Positions 55,216-64,000 of a DNA stretch of 64,000 nt are shown piece by piece (positions within the stretch are counted from its first letter, which is position 1; every line of letters starts with the position of its first letter). Origin of the DNA: Protopterus annectens. Lineage: Eukaryota > Chordata > Ceratodontiformes > Protopteridae. The position numbers and the translations under genes are program-made. Where the stretch lies: the NCBI RefSeq assembly GCF_019279795.1, contig NC_056749.1, positions 574,053,173 through 574,117,172 on the forward strand. Reading direction: 5' to 3'. The notes below the pieces were generated by a model. The model worked only from the letters and a program-made list of their open reading frames with translations, was not told where the DNA came from and ran no database searches.

Positions 55216-55975
55216 CAGTGCACTTTACATATTTATGAAGGCGTGCTACTGATAATGGGTCTGCAGACATGAACACTCAGTGAATGCAGGGGCCATGTTT
55301 CAGTACTGCTCACAGAAACAGCACGCCCACTTCACTCTCAAAGTGCCATATGGCACTTTCTAAGTGCTTTCAGTGTACATGGAAAATGGAAGCAACTAAT
55401 AAAAGTAAAACATGTCCATGGACACTGAAATAATGACTCTAACTGGAAATAAATGTAGGGTGTGTGTGACAGTTACTGTCACACACAACCTCCATTGTAA
55501 AAGTGCTGTACATTGCACTACAAGTGTGCCCTCAGAGACACAGCCATACCTGTAAACCTCTTTGCGGCCAAACTACGGACAAAGGGAAACCAAATGGGGG
55601 ACAAAGGTGCAAAAATAGGCACATATTTTCAGTAACTCTCAAAGAAGCATACAAAGTTGACAAAGGAACAAGGTTTGTATTAGCACAACATTCTTGTAAA
55701 GATTAGACGTCTGAGACTCAAATGTATGCCATTATGTAGTGACTCCAATCCTGATATTGCCCATACAGACTAAGAGAGATTGACAGGTAGTGCATTACCA
55801 CATATAAATTACATTTAGTATTAATACATGTAATTACATTGCTTGTATTCATTTTTTGGTTTGTTATAACTGAAGTTTAAGCATTGCTACGTGGGTTTTT
55901 GTGTGGGGGTGTTATGCTCAACATTGCTTACACATCTCATAGGAAATAAATACAAATATATAGCTAAAATCTTCA
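55216..55975. other. No gene; two palindromes
   Basis: AAAGTGCCATATGGCACTTT at 55340-55359 is a perfect 20-bp palindrome. TGTGTGTGACAG (55461-55472) and CTGTCACACACA (55476-55487) form a 12-bp hairpin with a 3-nt loop. No coding frame or element identity could be supported. Confidence 0.5.
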
Positions 55976-55978
55976 ATG

Positions 55979-56060
55979 TTGAAATAGCGTAGTGGTTAAA
56001 GTTCTGGCTTTTTTAGGCAGCAGTTCTTGGTTTGAGTATCAAGACAGGAATTTAATTTCT
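55979..56060 (+). mobile_element. tRNA-like SINE head fragment
   Basis: ATAGCGTAGTGGTTAAAG resembles an A box (TRGYNNARNGG). About 45 bp later TTGGTTTGAGTATC resembles a B box (GGTTCRANNCC). The order and spacing match tRNA-derived SINE heads. No clear tail. A degenerate copy is the best explanation. Confidence 0.45.
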
Positions 56061-56224
56061 ACATGTGAAAGCATTGACAAAACTATTTGAATTTTCTAAA
56101 TTAAGTAGTAATTGATATTTGTCACCCAGGGTAGTGTAGCTGGTTTGCACCATGCTAAGCTGTGCTTAACATTTTCAAAATGGTCCAGTGATGGCAAAGG
56201 GTGGGAATATGGCCTTATTTAAAT

Positions 56225-56480
56225 CACACAGGAGGGAATACAACCTGAACCTGTTGTAGTTGATATTTTTATGCATGAACTATGTTGGGCATTGGAGAGG
56301 GCGCAGCTCTGGAGGATTCTGGAGTTCAGGATCATGGCTGGACTCCTTGTGGAACACCACAATAGCAGACTGCTGCTGGGCCAATACCAGGGCTCACAGT
56401 ACAAAGCGTAGTCCTGGTACCGTCTGACATGTGATGTCACCAATGCTACTGGTATCCCCCAAAATGGTGAACAGGTACAG
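56225..56480 (+). pseudogene. Possible Harbinger Myb/SANT-like protein remnant
   Basis: The plus strand reads LWRILEFRIMAGLLVEHHNS, then WYRLTCDVTNATGIPQNGEQ and VQHHYAEL. A W..I...VNA.....R...QV...Y.DL pattern is the one seen in the Myb/SANT-like DNA-binding protein that accompanies Harbinger transposases. A HARBI1-type transposase lies 1.2 kb downstream in the opposite orientation, an arrangement compatible with Harbinger elements. Stops interrupt the frame and the similarity is faint, so this is a suggestion only. Confidence 0.35.
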
Positions 56481-57310
56481 CATCATTATGCTGAGCTAGC
56501 ATAGGATGGGGGGTACTCTTGTCCGAGTAGATCAAAGATGCATGGGCACAGAATGCTACACTAAGTTTGTAAATATCTGTATTAAGTAGTTTGTACCAAA
56601 TTGTAGCCTGAGTATGTGATAGACAGGTATGCATAATTATTGTTTTTCTCCCCTACAGCTGCAGCAGAGAGGGCTAGCAGTATTGAGGACCATACCAACA
56701 TACCGACAAGGCTGTGGCGACAAGCTGTTGAGTACCGATCTATCTTGCAGTATATAGCGGAATTAATAAGGATTACATTCTTTACTGCCAAGAGATATAC
56801 TGTGTTCTATGTTAACCAAATAAATAAAGTTTGCCATACTCGTATTGATCCACAGGATATGCTGTCATAAAGCACTGTGTCATGTTACTGTAATAAAGAT
56901 TTATACCACAAACTGTTGTTTCCTCTGGTATGTTGTTGTAGAAGTAGAATGTACAATGGTTTTTCACAGCAAATATGGCTTAGCCAGTATGCATTAACTG
57001 TGGTTGTTGTGAGCGTGATCTGATATGGAAAACTGCAGGTTGTGGAGGTGTAAAACAAGATAGTAATGAAATATGAAAAATGTTTTGCACTAAGCTATAA
57101 ACCCTGAATAGTAATGTATCATAGTGTGTCCCCTGCAGCATTGCCTTGTGTTAAACTTTGCTTTCCAGATTGTGTTATTTTAAAGGAGTAATGCACAGTA
57201 CACTGTCATGCATGAATCTCATGATTAGAAGGCCACACTGTCTAACCAAAAGAGTATTTGGAAGAAATCAGGCAAACAAGAAACAGAAGTTACCTTGTAG
57301 CTCAATGTTT
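56481..57310. other. No gene recognised
   Basis: Probably the inner non-coding part of the Harbinger element if the Myb-like call is right. No independent support. Confidence 0.35.
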
Positions 57311-57370
57311 TGAGAAATAGCTTAGTGGTTCATTTTTCCACACCCAGACACAGTTCAAATCCAGGGTGTG
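57311..57370 (+). mobile_element. tRNA-like SINE head fragment
   Basis: AAATAGCTTAGTGGTTCA looks like an A box, and CAGTTCAAATCCAGG about 30 bp further looks like a B box (GTTCAAATCC). No body or tail recognised. Confidence 0.4.
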
Positions 57371-57669
57371 GTAGTAAGATTAGTGCATAATTACACACAA
57401 AGAATCATGATTATATGTAGAAACATTCAGGTGGTGGTAACACCTGAGATATGCTACCAAAACGTACTACTACATTCACCTATTGTTAAGAAGAGTGACT
57501 TACCTTGTGCCTGCGGCACTTGTAAGGATGGTACTTCAGGAGGGACTCTGTTGGAGCCACACAATACATGGCCTATACATGGTATGCTATAGGTAGTGTG
57601 AGGTGTATGGTATACATTTTACTGTGTGTGAGAGAGTTGGAGAAAGATGTCAGTCACTGAGTCATTAGG

Positions 57670-58093
57670 TTGTCAACTTATGTGTTATGCATTGGCTCTT
57701 TGCCAAGGCCATGGCATACTGGCCATGCCTACATCTGCCTACAGAGGCAGGTTCAGGGGGTTCCTCCTCCAAGTCCTCCTGTGGCTGTTGAGGCCATGGC
57801 GGGGGCTGTGTGGCCCTTCCCTGTGATGTTCCTGCCACAGCTGTTTCCGCAGGATCACATTGTGTAGCATGGCACATACTATGAATATGTGCGCACATGT
57901 GGCCGGAGAGTAATGCAAGGCTTCACCAGATATGTCAAGCCAGCATGACTGTAACTTGAGCATCCCAAACCCACGATCTATAATGTTCCTTATTTATGCA
58001 TATGCCTCATTATGGCATTCTTCAGTGGGTGTGTGTGCATTTCTGATGGGTGTCATCATCCACGGTTCCAATGTATAGCCATCATCCCACAAA
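57670..58093 (-). pseudogene. HARBI1-like Harbinger transposase, C-terminal part
   Basis: From 58093 leftward the minus strand reads LWDDGYTLEPWMMTPIRNA (second catalytic Asp region of the DDE nuclease) and IRNIIDRGFGMLKLQSCWLD (third block, where HARBI1 relatives have a catalytic Glu, R.xxERxFG; Asp here). It continues with ISGEALHYSPATCAHIFIVC and AMLHNVILRKQLW. A frame change then leads into a Pro/Glu-rich tail (57670-57830). The reading starts abruptly at 58093, where CR1-5 was inserted. The preceding part is at 63368-64000. Harbinger transposases cut and paste with a 3-bp target preference. Confidence 0.9.
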
Positions 58094-58206
58094 GGTTCAT
58101 AGGTTTATACTAGGCTATCTGCCCTAAGGCATTTATAAGCCTAGCCCAAAGTTCTGTGGCTTACGCCACCCCTTATGTTAAAAAATACTGTGCCCATTAG
58201 TTTGTT

Positions 58207-60978
58207 GTGCCTCTGTCCAGCAGTGACACAGAGATGATTCCCGGGGTAAACCTACGATCTCCCATCCACCGGTCAAGATTTCTCTTGAACAGAGCCAGCG
58301 AGGTGCTCTGCCTCACATGGACCGGAATTTTATTCCACAGCATAGGGAGTCTCTGGGTGACAAATCTATCCCTCCATCATGTCCTATTTATATTCGTGCT
58401 AAGGTTTAAGTCGCTTGCTCTAGTGGATCTGGTAGATTTGGATTTTTTTGAGGTGAAGCATGTCCATTAATTCCGGGCTGGACATGGCCTTGTATGTCAG
58501 GCACAGGTCACCTCTGAGCAGGCGGTATGCGACTGAATAGAGCTGGAGTTTCTTCAGTCTGGCAGCATATGACAGATTTTGGAGCCCCTTTATCCTTTTG
58601 GTGAGGAACTTTTGGGGTCTCTCCAATTGCTGCAGGTGTCGGGTGAGATACATCCCGAATGGGGCATTGTACTCGATCATTGGTCTGATAAGTGAAGAGT
58701 ACAGGGGAACAATGACCTCACTTGATCTGGATGTGAATCCCTTCATGATCAGGTGGGCAATGTAGAAGGTCTTTCTAACCACTTTAGCAATGTGAGTGTC
58801 AAAAGAAAGGCCACTGTCAACCTGGGTCCCCAGGTCCCTGATAACCTCTTCTGTGCTTAATGGATTGCCACCTATATGGTAGCTTGGGGTTACCTTGTTT
58901 TTCCCGAAGGGTATGACTATACATTTTTTGGCATTTAACTTCAGGCCATGGCTCTGGCACCAGCTATCAGTTTCCGTGAGACCCCTCTGAAGGATATCTG
59001 TGTCCGATGTACTTTCCACTATGGTGCCCAGTTTGCAGTCATCTGCAAACTTTGTCAGCCATAGTCCTCCTATGTTTGCCTGTACTTCTGAGAAGTAGAT
59101 GCTGAACAACAGGGGGCCCTGTGGGACACCACTTGTGACCGGCTTGGAGTCTGACATGGCGCCAGCAACTCTAACCCTGTGGATTCTGTCCTTTAGCCAG
59201 TTTGCAACCCATCTTGTGACATATGGGTTTACATTTAAGCTGGTAAGTTTCTCTATAATACCCGAGTGGGGTATTGTGTCGAAAGCTTTTGCAAGGTCAA
59301 GGTAGGCTGTATGGACTGCCTTTCCCTCATCAATGGCCTTGGTGACTGTTTTGAAGAAGTCGACCAAGTTTAAAAGGCATGATCTGCCCTTGACAAAGCC
59401 AAACTGGGTAGGATCCAATGTCTGTAGGTCCCCTATGTCTTTGTTTATGAGTTCCATTATGATTCTCTCCATAGCTTTGCAGACCAGGCTTGTTAAGCTT
59501 ATGGGGAGGTAATTACCAGGGTCCGTAGAGGCACCGCCTTTGTGGAGTGGGACCACAGTTGCCGTACGCCACTCCTTGGGCACGTATCCTGTGGTAAGGC
59601 TAAGATTAAACAGCTGCCTTATATGCGGGTTTAGTTCCTCATTGAGTTCGTGTAGCACACAGCCGGGGACACCATCCGGTCCCATTGATGCTGTGTTTTT
59701 AGCTTTAGAGAGAGCAGCTTTCACCTGCGCATTGGAGACGTCTGGAAGGCTACACTCTGCTGGGACAGTTATCTCTCCTTTTGAGGGGGGGGGGGAGTTT
59801 GCACTGAACCTGTCTGCCAGTATGTTGGCAATGTCTGTGGGTTCAGTGATTTTTGTATCATTTTGGACTAATTCTGAGCATATCTGGGAGTTTCCACCCA
59901 GGTTTCTAACATAGCTGAAGAAGGCCTTATGATTGTCTTTTGAATCTATGGCAATTTTTCTCTCAAAGTTGGCCTTGGATGATTTTATGAGTGCTCGTAT
60001 TTTTTTACTAATAATGACCAAGGGCGTCTTCTCTTTTACGGATTTTGCTCTATCATGTGACAGCTTTCTCCTCTTATTGTAAAGTTTGTTTATGGCTGGG
60101 GTCCACCAGACTGGACATTTGCCCTTGGTGGAAAGAGTCTTGGTTTTATTAGGGATTGCCTGATCCATGCAGTCCTGGAGGTGTTCGTAGAAGGCATTTG
60201 TAAGGGCTTCCGCAGCTTGGGTTGTGGTTTCCACTGGCTCGGGGGCCTTGAAGGATACCATACCAGTCTTGAGTAGTGTGAAGTTTGCTTTAGAGAAGTT
60301 CTTCACTGTGGTCTTTTTTGTTTGGGGTGGGGGCGGGATGTGGATTTCCAGTGAGATTAGTTTGTGATCTGATCTCACCAATGAGGGATATACTTCCGGT
60401 GTGGAGCATTTTGTCCCCATGTTTGTGATGATGAGATCTAGTATATTTTCTCCTCTTGTGGGAACGGTGACTAGTTGTTCCATGGCATTTGAATTTATGA
60501 ACTCCAGGAACCTTTGGGCTAGAAAATTGGGGCTTGAGTAATGTTCCCAGTCTATATTTGGGTAGTTGAAGTCACCCAATATAATGGTGTTTGGAGATAC
60601 ATTTATACCCTCCAGTGTCTTCAGGAAGGCTGTGTGGGGTTCCTGAGTTTGAGAGGGTGGCCTGTAGCATGCTACAAATTGTAGAGCAGTTTTGCGTATG
60701 GTTAATTGCACCTGGATGGTTTCTGATGCTTCGTGCGTTGCCACCAACCTGGAGGTGTGGGTATCCTTGATGAATATGGATACACCCCCTCCTTTTGTGG
60801 TGTGGTCCGGGTTTTGGGGCCGGAACGCATTATATGAGGTAAAACCTGATAGTGCCAGGGTGCTCTCAGGAGCCTTGAACCAGGTTTCAGTCACAGCACA
60901 GACATCGATGTTCTCCATACTGAGAAGGGCCTCAAGTGCGTGCATTTTGAGATTTAGACTTCTGGCATTGAGCAGCAT
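58207..60978 (-). pseudogene. CR1-5 ORF2 (APE endonuclease and RT), 852 codons then frameshift
   Basis: Starts MLLNARSLNLKMHALEALLS; the frame is also open upstream. The endonuclease (residues 1-220) has AVTETWFKAPESTLALSGF, GGGVSIFIKDTHTSRLVATH, ILGDFNYPNIDWEHYSS and VRSDHKLISLEIHIP. RT (about 400-720) has SMGPDGVPGCVLHELNEELN, FGFVKGRSCLLNLVDFFKTV, YLDLAKAFDTIPHSGIIEKL, LTKFADDCKLGTIVES and LKLNAKKCIVIPFGKN. Lesions: 12 bp are missing in motif B (SGVPQGPLLFSIYF, where relatives have PQGSVLGPLLF), and NYRPISL reads NYLPISL. An extra T in the run at 58442-58448 shifts the frame at DMLHLKK. The C-terminal domain continues in another frame to 58207. The most complete ORF2 of the window but probably inactive. 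Confidence 0.93.
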
Positions 60979-61071
60979 TACCCTTACTTTCTTCCCATTT
61001 TTGTTTTCTAGGGTGGTAGGTTTAGAATTTGAGCCTTGCCTAAAAAAGGCACTATGGGGGTGGCAAGAGCC

Positions 61072-61977
61072 TTAGCCAATATCCGAATCCCAGGGTGACA
61101 GGTGCAAGCCGTCCCTTGCGAAGCAGCATGGCTTGTCAAGCATGTCATCCCAGGCAGACAGACACTGGATCCCCTTTGAATGACACCAGAAATTAAGCCA
61201 ATTGTTAAAGCTGATCATCTTGTCTCTATGCTGTGGCATCATTCTTGGTGAAGGAAGGATACTGCTCAGGGTCAGGGTCATACCTGCCTGGGCTACATAA
61301 TCAGAGAGCTCCTCTATGTCTCTTTTCATGTAGTCCAGGGAGGTACGTCTCAGGTCGTTCACACCAGCATGGACAATGACTGTGTCATATTTGTACTTGC
61401 TGTGGAGTGACCCGAGTGCTTGTGTTATGTGGCGGATTCTAGTGCCCGATAGGCAGCTTACTGTGACCCTCTCCTTGTTCAGCCTGGTGAGTGGGACGTC
61501 AGTGTGTCTGACTATGGAGTCACCTATGACAAGTATGTTTGGTGTTGTATTTGGCCTTAAGGGCTGTGACTGCTTTGCACACTGATTTTGTGGTTTATGT
61601 GTTGCCTGTGGTATGTCATGAGGTGGCAGTTGCTTGGGTGTCTGCTTTGGAGGCCTCTGCTGTTTAGGTAAATTTTTGCTCAGAGCCTCCGAGTATGACT
61701 TTGTGTGTTTATGTGTTTGATTCATTGTTGTGATAGCATTATGTGAGACTGGTTTTGTGGTGTGTGTAGTTGCCTTCTCCTCCTGTCTGGTCTTGCCAGT
61801 CCTGAGTTGAGAGAGCTCAGCCTCCAGTTTGGCTAAATAGCTGCATCTCTCACAAGTATTTGTGTTATGTGGGAGGAGAGGGTTGTCAGTGTACATGAGG
61901 CAATTGTAACATTGCCTCAATATTCCCAAATTCACCAACTGGACAGGAGAGGATGCCAGCATCTGGCCCTTCGACAT
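61072..61977 (-). CDS. CR1-5 ORF1: zinc-finger-like and SGNH/esterase-like protein, 301 aa
   Basis: ATG at 61977 gives MSKGQMLASSPVQLVNLGIL, then CYNC (residues about 23-26) and CERC (about 43-46), a plausible zinc-binding pair. The coiled-coil-like YLAKLEAELSQL follows. A Thr/Gln/Pro/Lys-rich linker (about 60-140) comes next. The SGNH-like domain has ILVIGDSIVRHTDVPLTRLN (Ser of the GDS block near 154), VHAGVNDLRRTSLDYMKRD (Gly and Asn near 210) and ARDGLHLSP (Asp and His near 290). ORF1 proteins of CR1-like LINEs with such esterase domains are known; RNA binding and chaperone functions are presumed. A small deletion at about 61085 shifts the last residues (relatives continue PLGFRILAKALA), so the C-terminus is altered. 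The stop lies close to the ORF2 frame. Confidence 0.9.
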   Translation of the reverse strand: MSKGQMLASSPVQLVNLGILRQCYNCLMYTDNPLLPHNTNTCERCSYLAKLEAELSQLRTGKTRQEEKATTHTTKPVSHNAITTMNQTHKHTKSYSEALSKNLPKQQRPPKQTPKQLPPHDIPQATHKPQNQCAKQSQPLRPNTTPNILVIGDSIVRHTDVPLTRLNKERVTVSCLSGTRIRHITQALGSLHSKYKYDTVIVHAGVNDLRRTSLDYMKRDIEELSDYVAQAGMTLTLSSILPSPRMMPQHRDKMISFNNWLNFWCHSKGIQCLSAWDDMLDKPCCFARDGLHLSPWDSDIG

Positions 61978-62385
61978 GCTAGAGAAATTTAGAAGTTAGG
62001 GGTGTAACTGAATAAGAGAGGACTTAGTAAGGAAGTGGGTACTCCTGGGGGGGGGTTGCTAGTGAGAGACTTTGCATAATACAGAAGTGCTAAACCTGAA
62101 AAGAAGATGCTTTTAAGACAAGTGCTGAGCTTTTTTTTTTTTTTTTTTTTTTTTTGAAAAAAAAAAGCTTTTAGGAACAAGTGCTGCGCTTTTTAGTTAA
62201 GGGATATACTGTTTAGATTACTAGTAGAGCAGTTCTAAGGGAAAAAATGAAGAACAGACTTTATGGAGCCAGAAAAAGTTTAAACCGGCGCTGCCCGATG
62301 GTGCTCTAGTGGCAACTCCACACTAAAGCACTCTAAAGCGTGCTTGATAGCAGGGGCTGGAAAGAGCCAGGAATTGACCCAAAAC
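61978..62385 (-). promoter_or_regulatory. CR1-5 5' untranslated linker between ORF1 and monomers
   Basis: Matches the CR1-3 segment 25939-26190 in order. Shared stretches include AAGTGCTG.GCTTTT, TACTGTTTAGATT, GTAGAGCAGTTCTAAGGGAA and GGAGCCAGAAA. CR1-5 has a long T-run (about 62131-62157) and an extra insertion around 62287-62335. No promoter element can be pinpointed. Confidence 0.6.
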
Positions 62386-63367
62386 AGCCAATAAAACTAC
62401 AGTTTCAAGTCAGTAACCACTCCCACGGGGGGCAGGGAAGCAGCTCAATGTTTTTCACTGCCACTGATCAACAGAGACACTTTCCTGTAGCCCAAGCAAA
62501 AATGGCCTCACAGAAACTTACAAAACAGTTCAAGAACAGCAAGCCTGTAACTTGAACTTTTTTAAATCTCAGAAAAGTGGGAAAAAGCAAGATTTTTTTT
62601 TGTTTTTGTTTTTTTCAGAGATAGCAGAGGTTCACAAGTAATATCAAGTTATAACAGTGCAGTAAATGACCCCACACAAGAGTGCTGGGCCAAAGACAGA
62701 AAATATGCAAGTTTTGAGAAAAAAATGATTTTAAAATTAAGTGCAAACAGGAAATGGAGTAAACAGCTTTTGGTTGTGCTCTAAATACAGCTACTAATGC
62801 AGAAATCAAGTTTAACAAGCCAGAAAATGTTCAAACTAGGCAGCTATGCAGAAAAACTTATCAAATAAACAGAGGAAAAATACTTAAAATCTCAAAAGTG
62901 GCTCCTTTCTTCTCTCAGCATTTTCTCCTCTTGGTGGGTGCTTCACCAACAGCCAACAAGCCTGAAAAGATGCCAAAACCATGAGGCAACTAGGTTTTAA
63001 GAGAGGAAGATGAAGGAGTTTTGGAAATGACCCCTTTGGCCAATAAAACTACAGTTTCAAGTCAGTAACCACTCCCACTGGGGGCAGGGAAGCAGCTCAA
63101 TGTTTTCACTGCCACTGATCAACAGAGAGACTTTCCTTTAGCCCAAGCAAAAATGGCCTCACAAAAACTTACAAAACAGTTCAAGAACAGCAAGCCTGTA
63201 ACTTGAACTTTTTTAAATCTCAGAAAAGTGGGAAAAAAGCAAGATTTTTTTTTTGTTTTTGTTTTTTCAGAGATAGCAGAGGTTCACAAGTAATATCAAG
63301 TTATAACAGTGCAGTAAATGACCCCACACAAGAGTGCTGGGCCAAAGTAGAAAATATGCAAGTTTTG
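62386..63367 (-). repeat. CR1-5 5' monomers, one full and one truncated
   Basis: GCCAATAAAACTACAGTTTC occurs at 62386 and 63041, a 655-bp period. The next 327 bp repeat nearly exactly, to GCAAGTTTTGA at 63367, where transposase sequence begins. The monomers share with the CR1-3 monomers a roughly 60-bp core (GCAGGGG..TGAAA.GAGC.AGGAATTGACCC, then CCAATAAA) but are otherwise diverged. Upstream truncation in the middle of a monomer is typical of L1-like promoters. Confidence 0.85.
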
Positions 63368-64000
63368 ACATATGGGATGTCCCCCATGGCAAATGCCTGG
63401 TACAGCTGTGAGGCATGCCAGAGGTGTGAGTCGTGGTAGCTGCCAGCACACACACATTGATGATAATGCCCTGGGCATTGCACATGACCTGGCAGTTGAT
63501 GGAGTGATAACCCTTGTGGTTGAAATACACTCTACTGTCTTTACTGTGTGGTGCTTTCATGTAGATGTGAGTGCAGTCTATGGCACCTACTACCTCTGGG
63601 TTCTCTGCTACACAGTGGAAGAGACGCATATTGCTAGCCCTCTCCTCAGGGCTGTTGGGGTAATAAATGTGCTCATTGGCATATGTTAAAATAGCATCCA
63701 GGAACTGGTGGAGTACACTGGCTATAGATGCCTGTGATTCCCCCAAGGTGTCCCCAGTAGGTCATTGGAAAGTACCTGTAGCTATTATTATTAAGGCTAC
63801 ACATACCTTGGTTTCAACTCGGATGGTTTCCCCTCTTTTGGCTCTGGAACTGAGGTGATGCTGTCACAGCTCGTTGAGTTGCTGAAGTATGTTCTTGTCC
63901 ACCCTGTAGCACTCTTGTATCTCACGATCATGTAGCCCCTGAAAGGTTACCCTGGGTCTGAACACTCTTCTCCTTCTTGGTCTGGGCTGGTTGTCAGCAT
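63368..64000 (-). pseudogene. HARBI1-like Harbinger transposase, N-terminal and first catalytic part
   Basis: Runs from the window edge leftward. RRRVFRPRVTFQGLHDREIQ is followed by CYRVDKNILQQLNEL, the N-terminal helix-turn-helix-like region. RGETIRVETKVCVALIIIAT, then GESQASIASVLHQFLDAILT, come next. The first catalytic block is VVGAIDCTHIYMKAP, and KGYHSINCQVMCNAQGIIIN follows. After a frameshift near 63450 it continues HASQLYQAFAMGDIPYV, ending at CR1-5. It resumes at 58093 with LWDDGYTLEPW. At least three frame breaks. The gene start is at or beyond the window edge. Confidence 0.9.

Larger units (their letters stand above)
58094..63367 (-). mobile_element. CR1-like LINE with 5' monomers (CR1-5), inserted in Harbinger transposase
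   Basis: The 3' end at 58094 has GGTTCATAGGTTTATAC and the 3' hairpin (GCCCTAAGGC, one change). ORF2, ORF1, a linker with a T-run (about 62131-62157) and one and a half 655-bp monomers follow. Both borders lie in transposase coding sequence, so the roughly 5.27-kb insertion is well delimited. A target duplication was not clear. Confidence 0.9.

Noticed and set aside
62131-62157. Long T-run as a retroposon poly(A) tail
   Set aside because: It sits inside the CR1-5 5' region, conserved on both sides with CR1-3; simple homopolymer growth.
1-64000. Host exons or conserved cellular genes
   Set aside because: Apart from transposon families I found no multi-block protein similarity or exon-like pattern that I could support.

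Overview
The window looks like intergenic DNA from a large animal genome, most likely a vertebrate such as a lungfish, amphibian or other transposon-rich lineage. This is inferred from the repeat content: CR1-like LINEs, Penelope-like elements (PLEs) with a GIY-YIG endonuclease, ZMYM1-like hAT transposases, a HARBI1-type Harbinger transposase and tRNA-derived SINEs. I found no host protein-coding gene, tRNA or rRNA gene. Nearly all coding-like sequence belongs to transposable elements, mostly broken and often nested.

Layout. 1-5.5 kb: a tRNA-derived SINE, then hAT-1, whose non-coding end carries a 23-unit, 36-bp minisatellite, then an old CR1 fragment. 5.7-12.1 kb: a decayed plus-strand PLE (PLE-1) split by the 5'-truncated CR1-1. 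12.1-16.5 kb: CR1-2. 16.7-19.35 kb: hAT-2, a second copy of the hAT family that keeps the pre-expansion state of the minisatellite. 19.35-22.1 kb: mostly unannotated, with a perfect hairpin and a small hAT-like MITE. 22.1-32.7 kb: CR1-3 with a long 5' array of about 610-620-bp monomers, into which PLE-2 (774-aa open frame, 5' end inverted) has inserted. 33.1-39.2 kb: CR1-4. 40.4-46.8 kb: another LINE clade (LINE-X), interrupted by PLE-3 and by a CpG-rich MITE. 47.6-51 kb: old plus-strand CR1-6 interrupted by LINE-Y. 52.9-55 kb: an inverted-repeat element and a CR1-7 remnant. 56.2-64 kb: a Harbinger element split by the nearly full-length CR1-5.

How the parts relate. The five younger CR1 copies lie on the minus strand. 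They share an ORF1 (zinc-finger-like cysteines, coiled coil, SGNH/esterase-like domain), an ORF2 (APE-type endonuclease plus reverse transcriptase), a 3' hairpin and short TATGAACC-type terminal repeats. Their 5' regions carry tandem monomers. CR1-5 sits between two halves of a Harbinger transposase, which shows that the monomers belong to the LINE insertion. The PLEs carry a hammerhead-ribozyme-like motif in their 3' regions. The SINE shares its 3' tail with LINE-X, its likely mobilising partner. The most useful observations are the LINE 5' monomers, the minisatellite with its ancestor, the SINE-LINE tail match, the PLE ribozyme-like motifs and the PLE 5' inversion.
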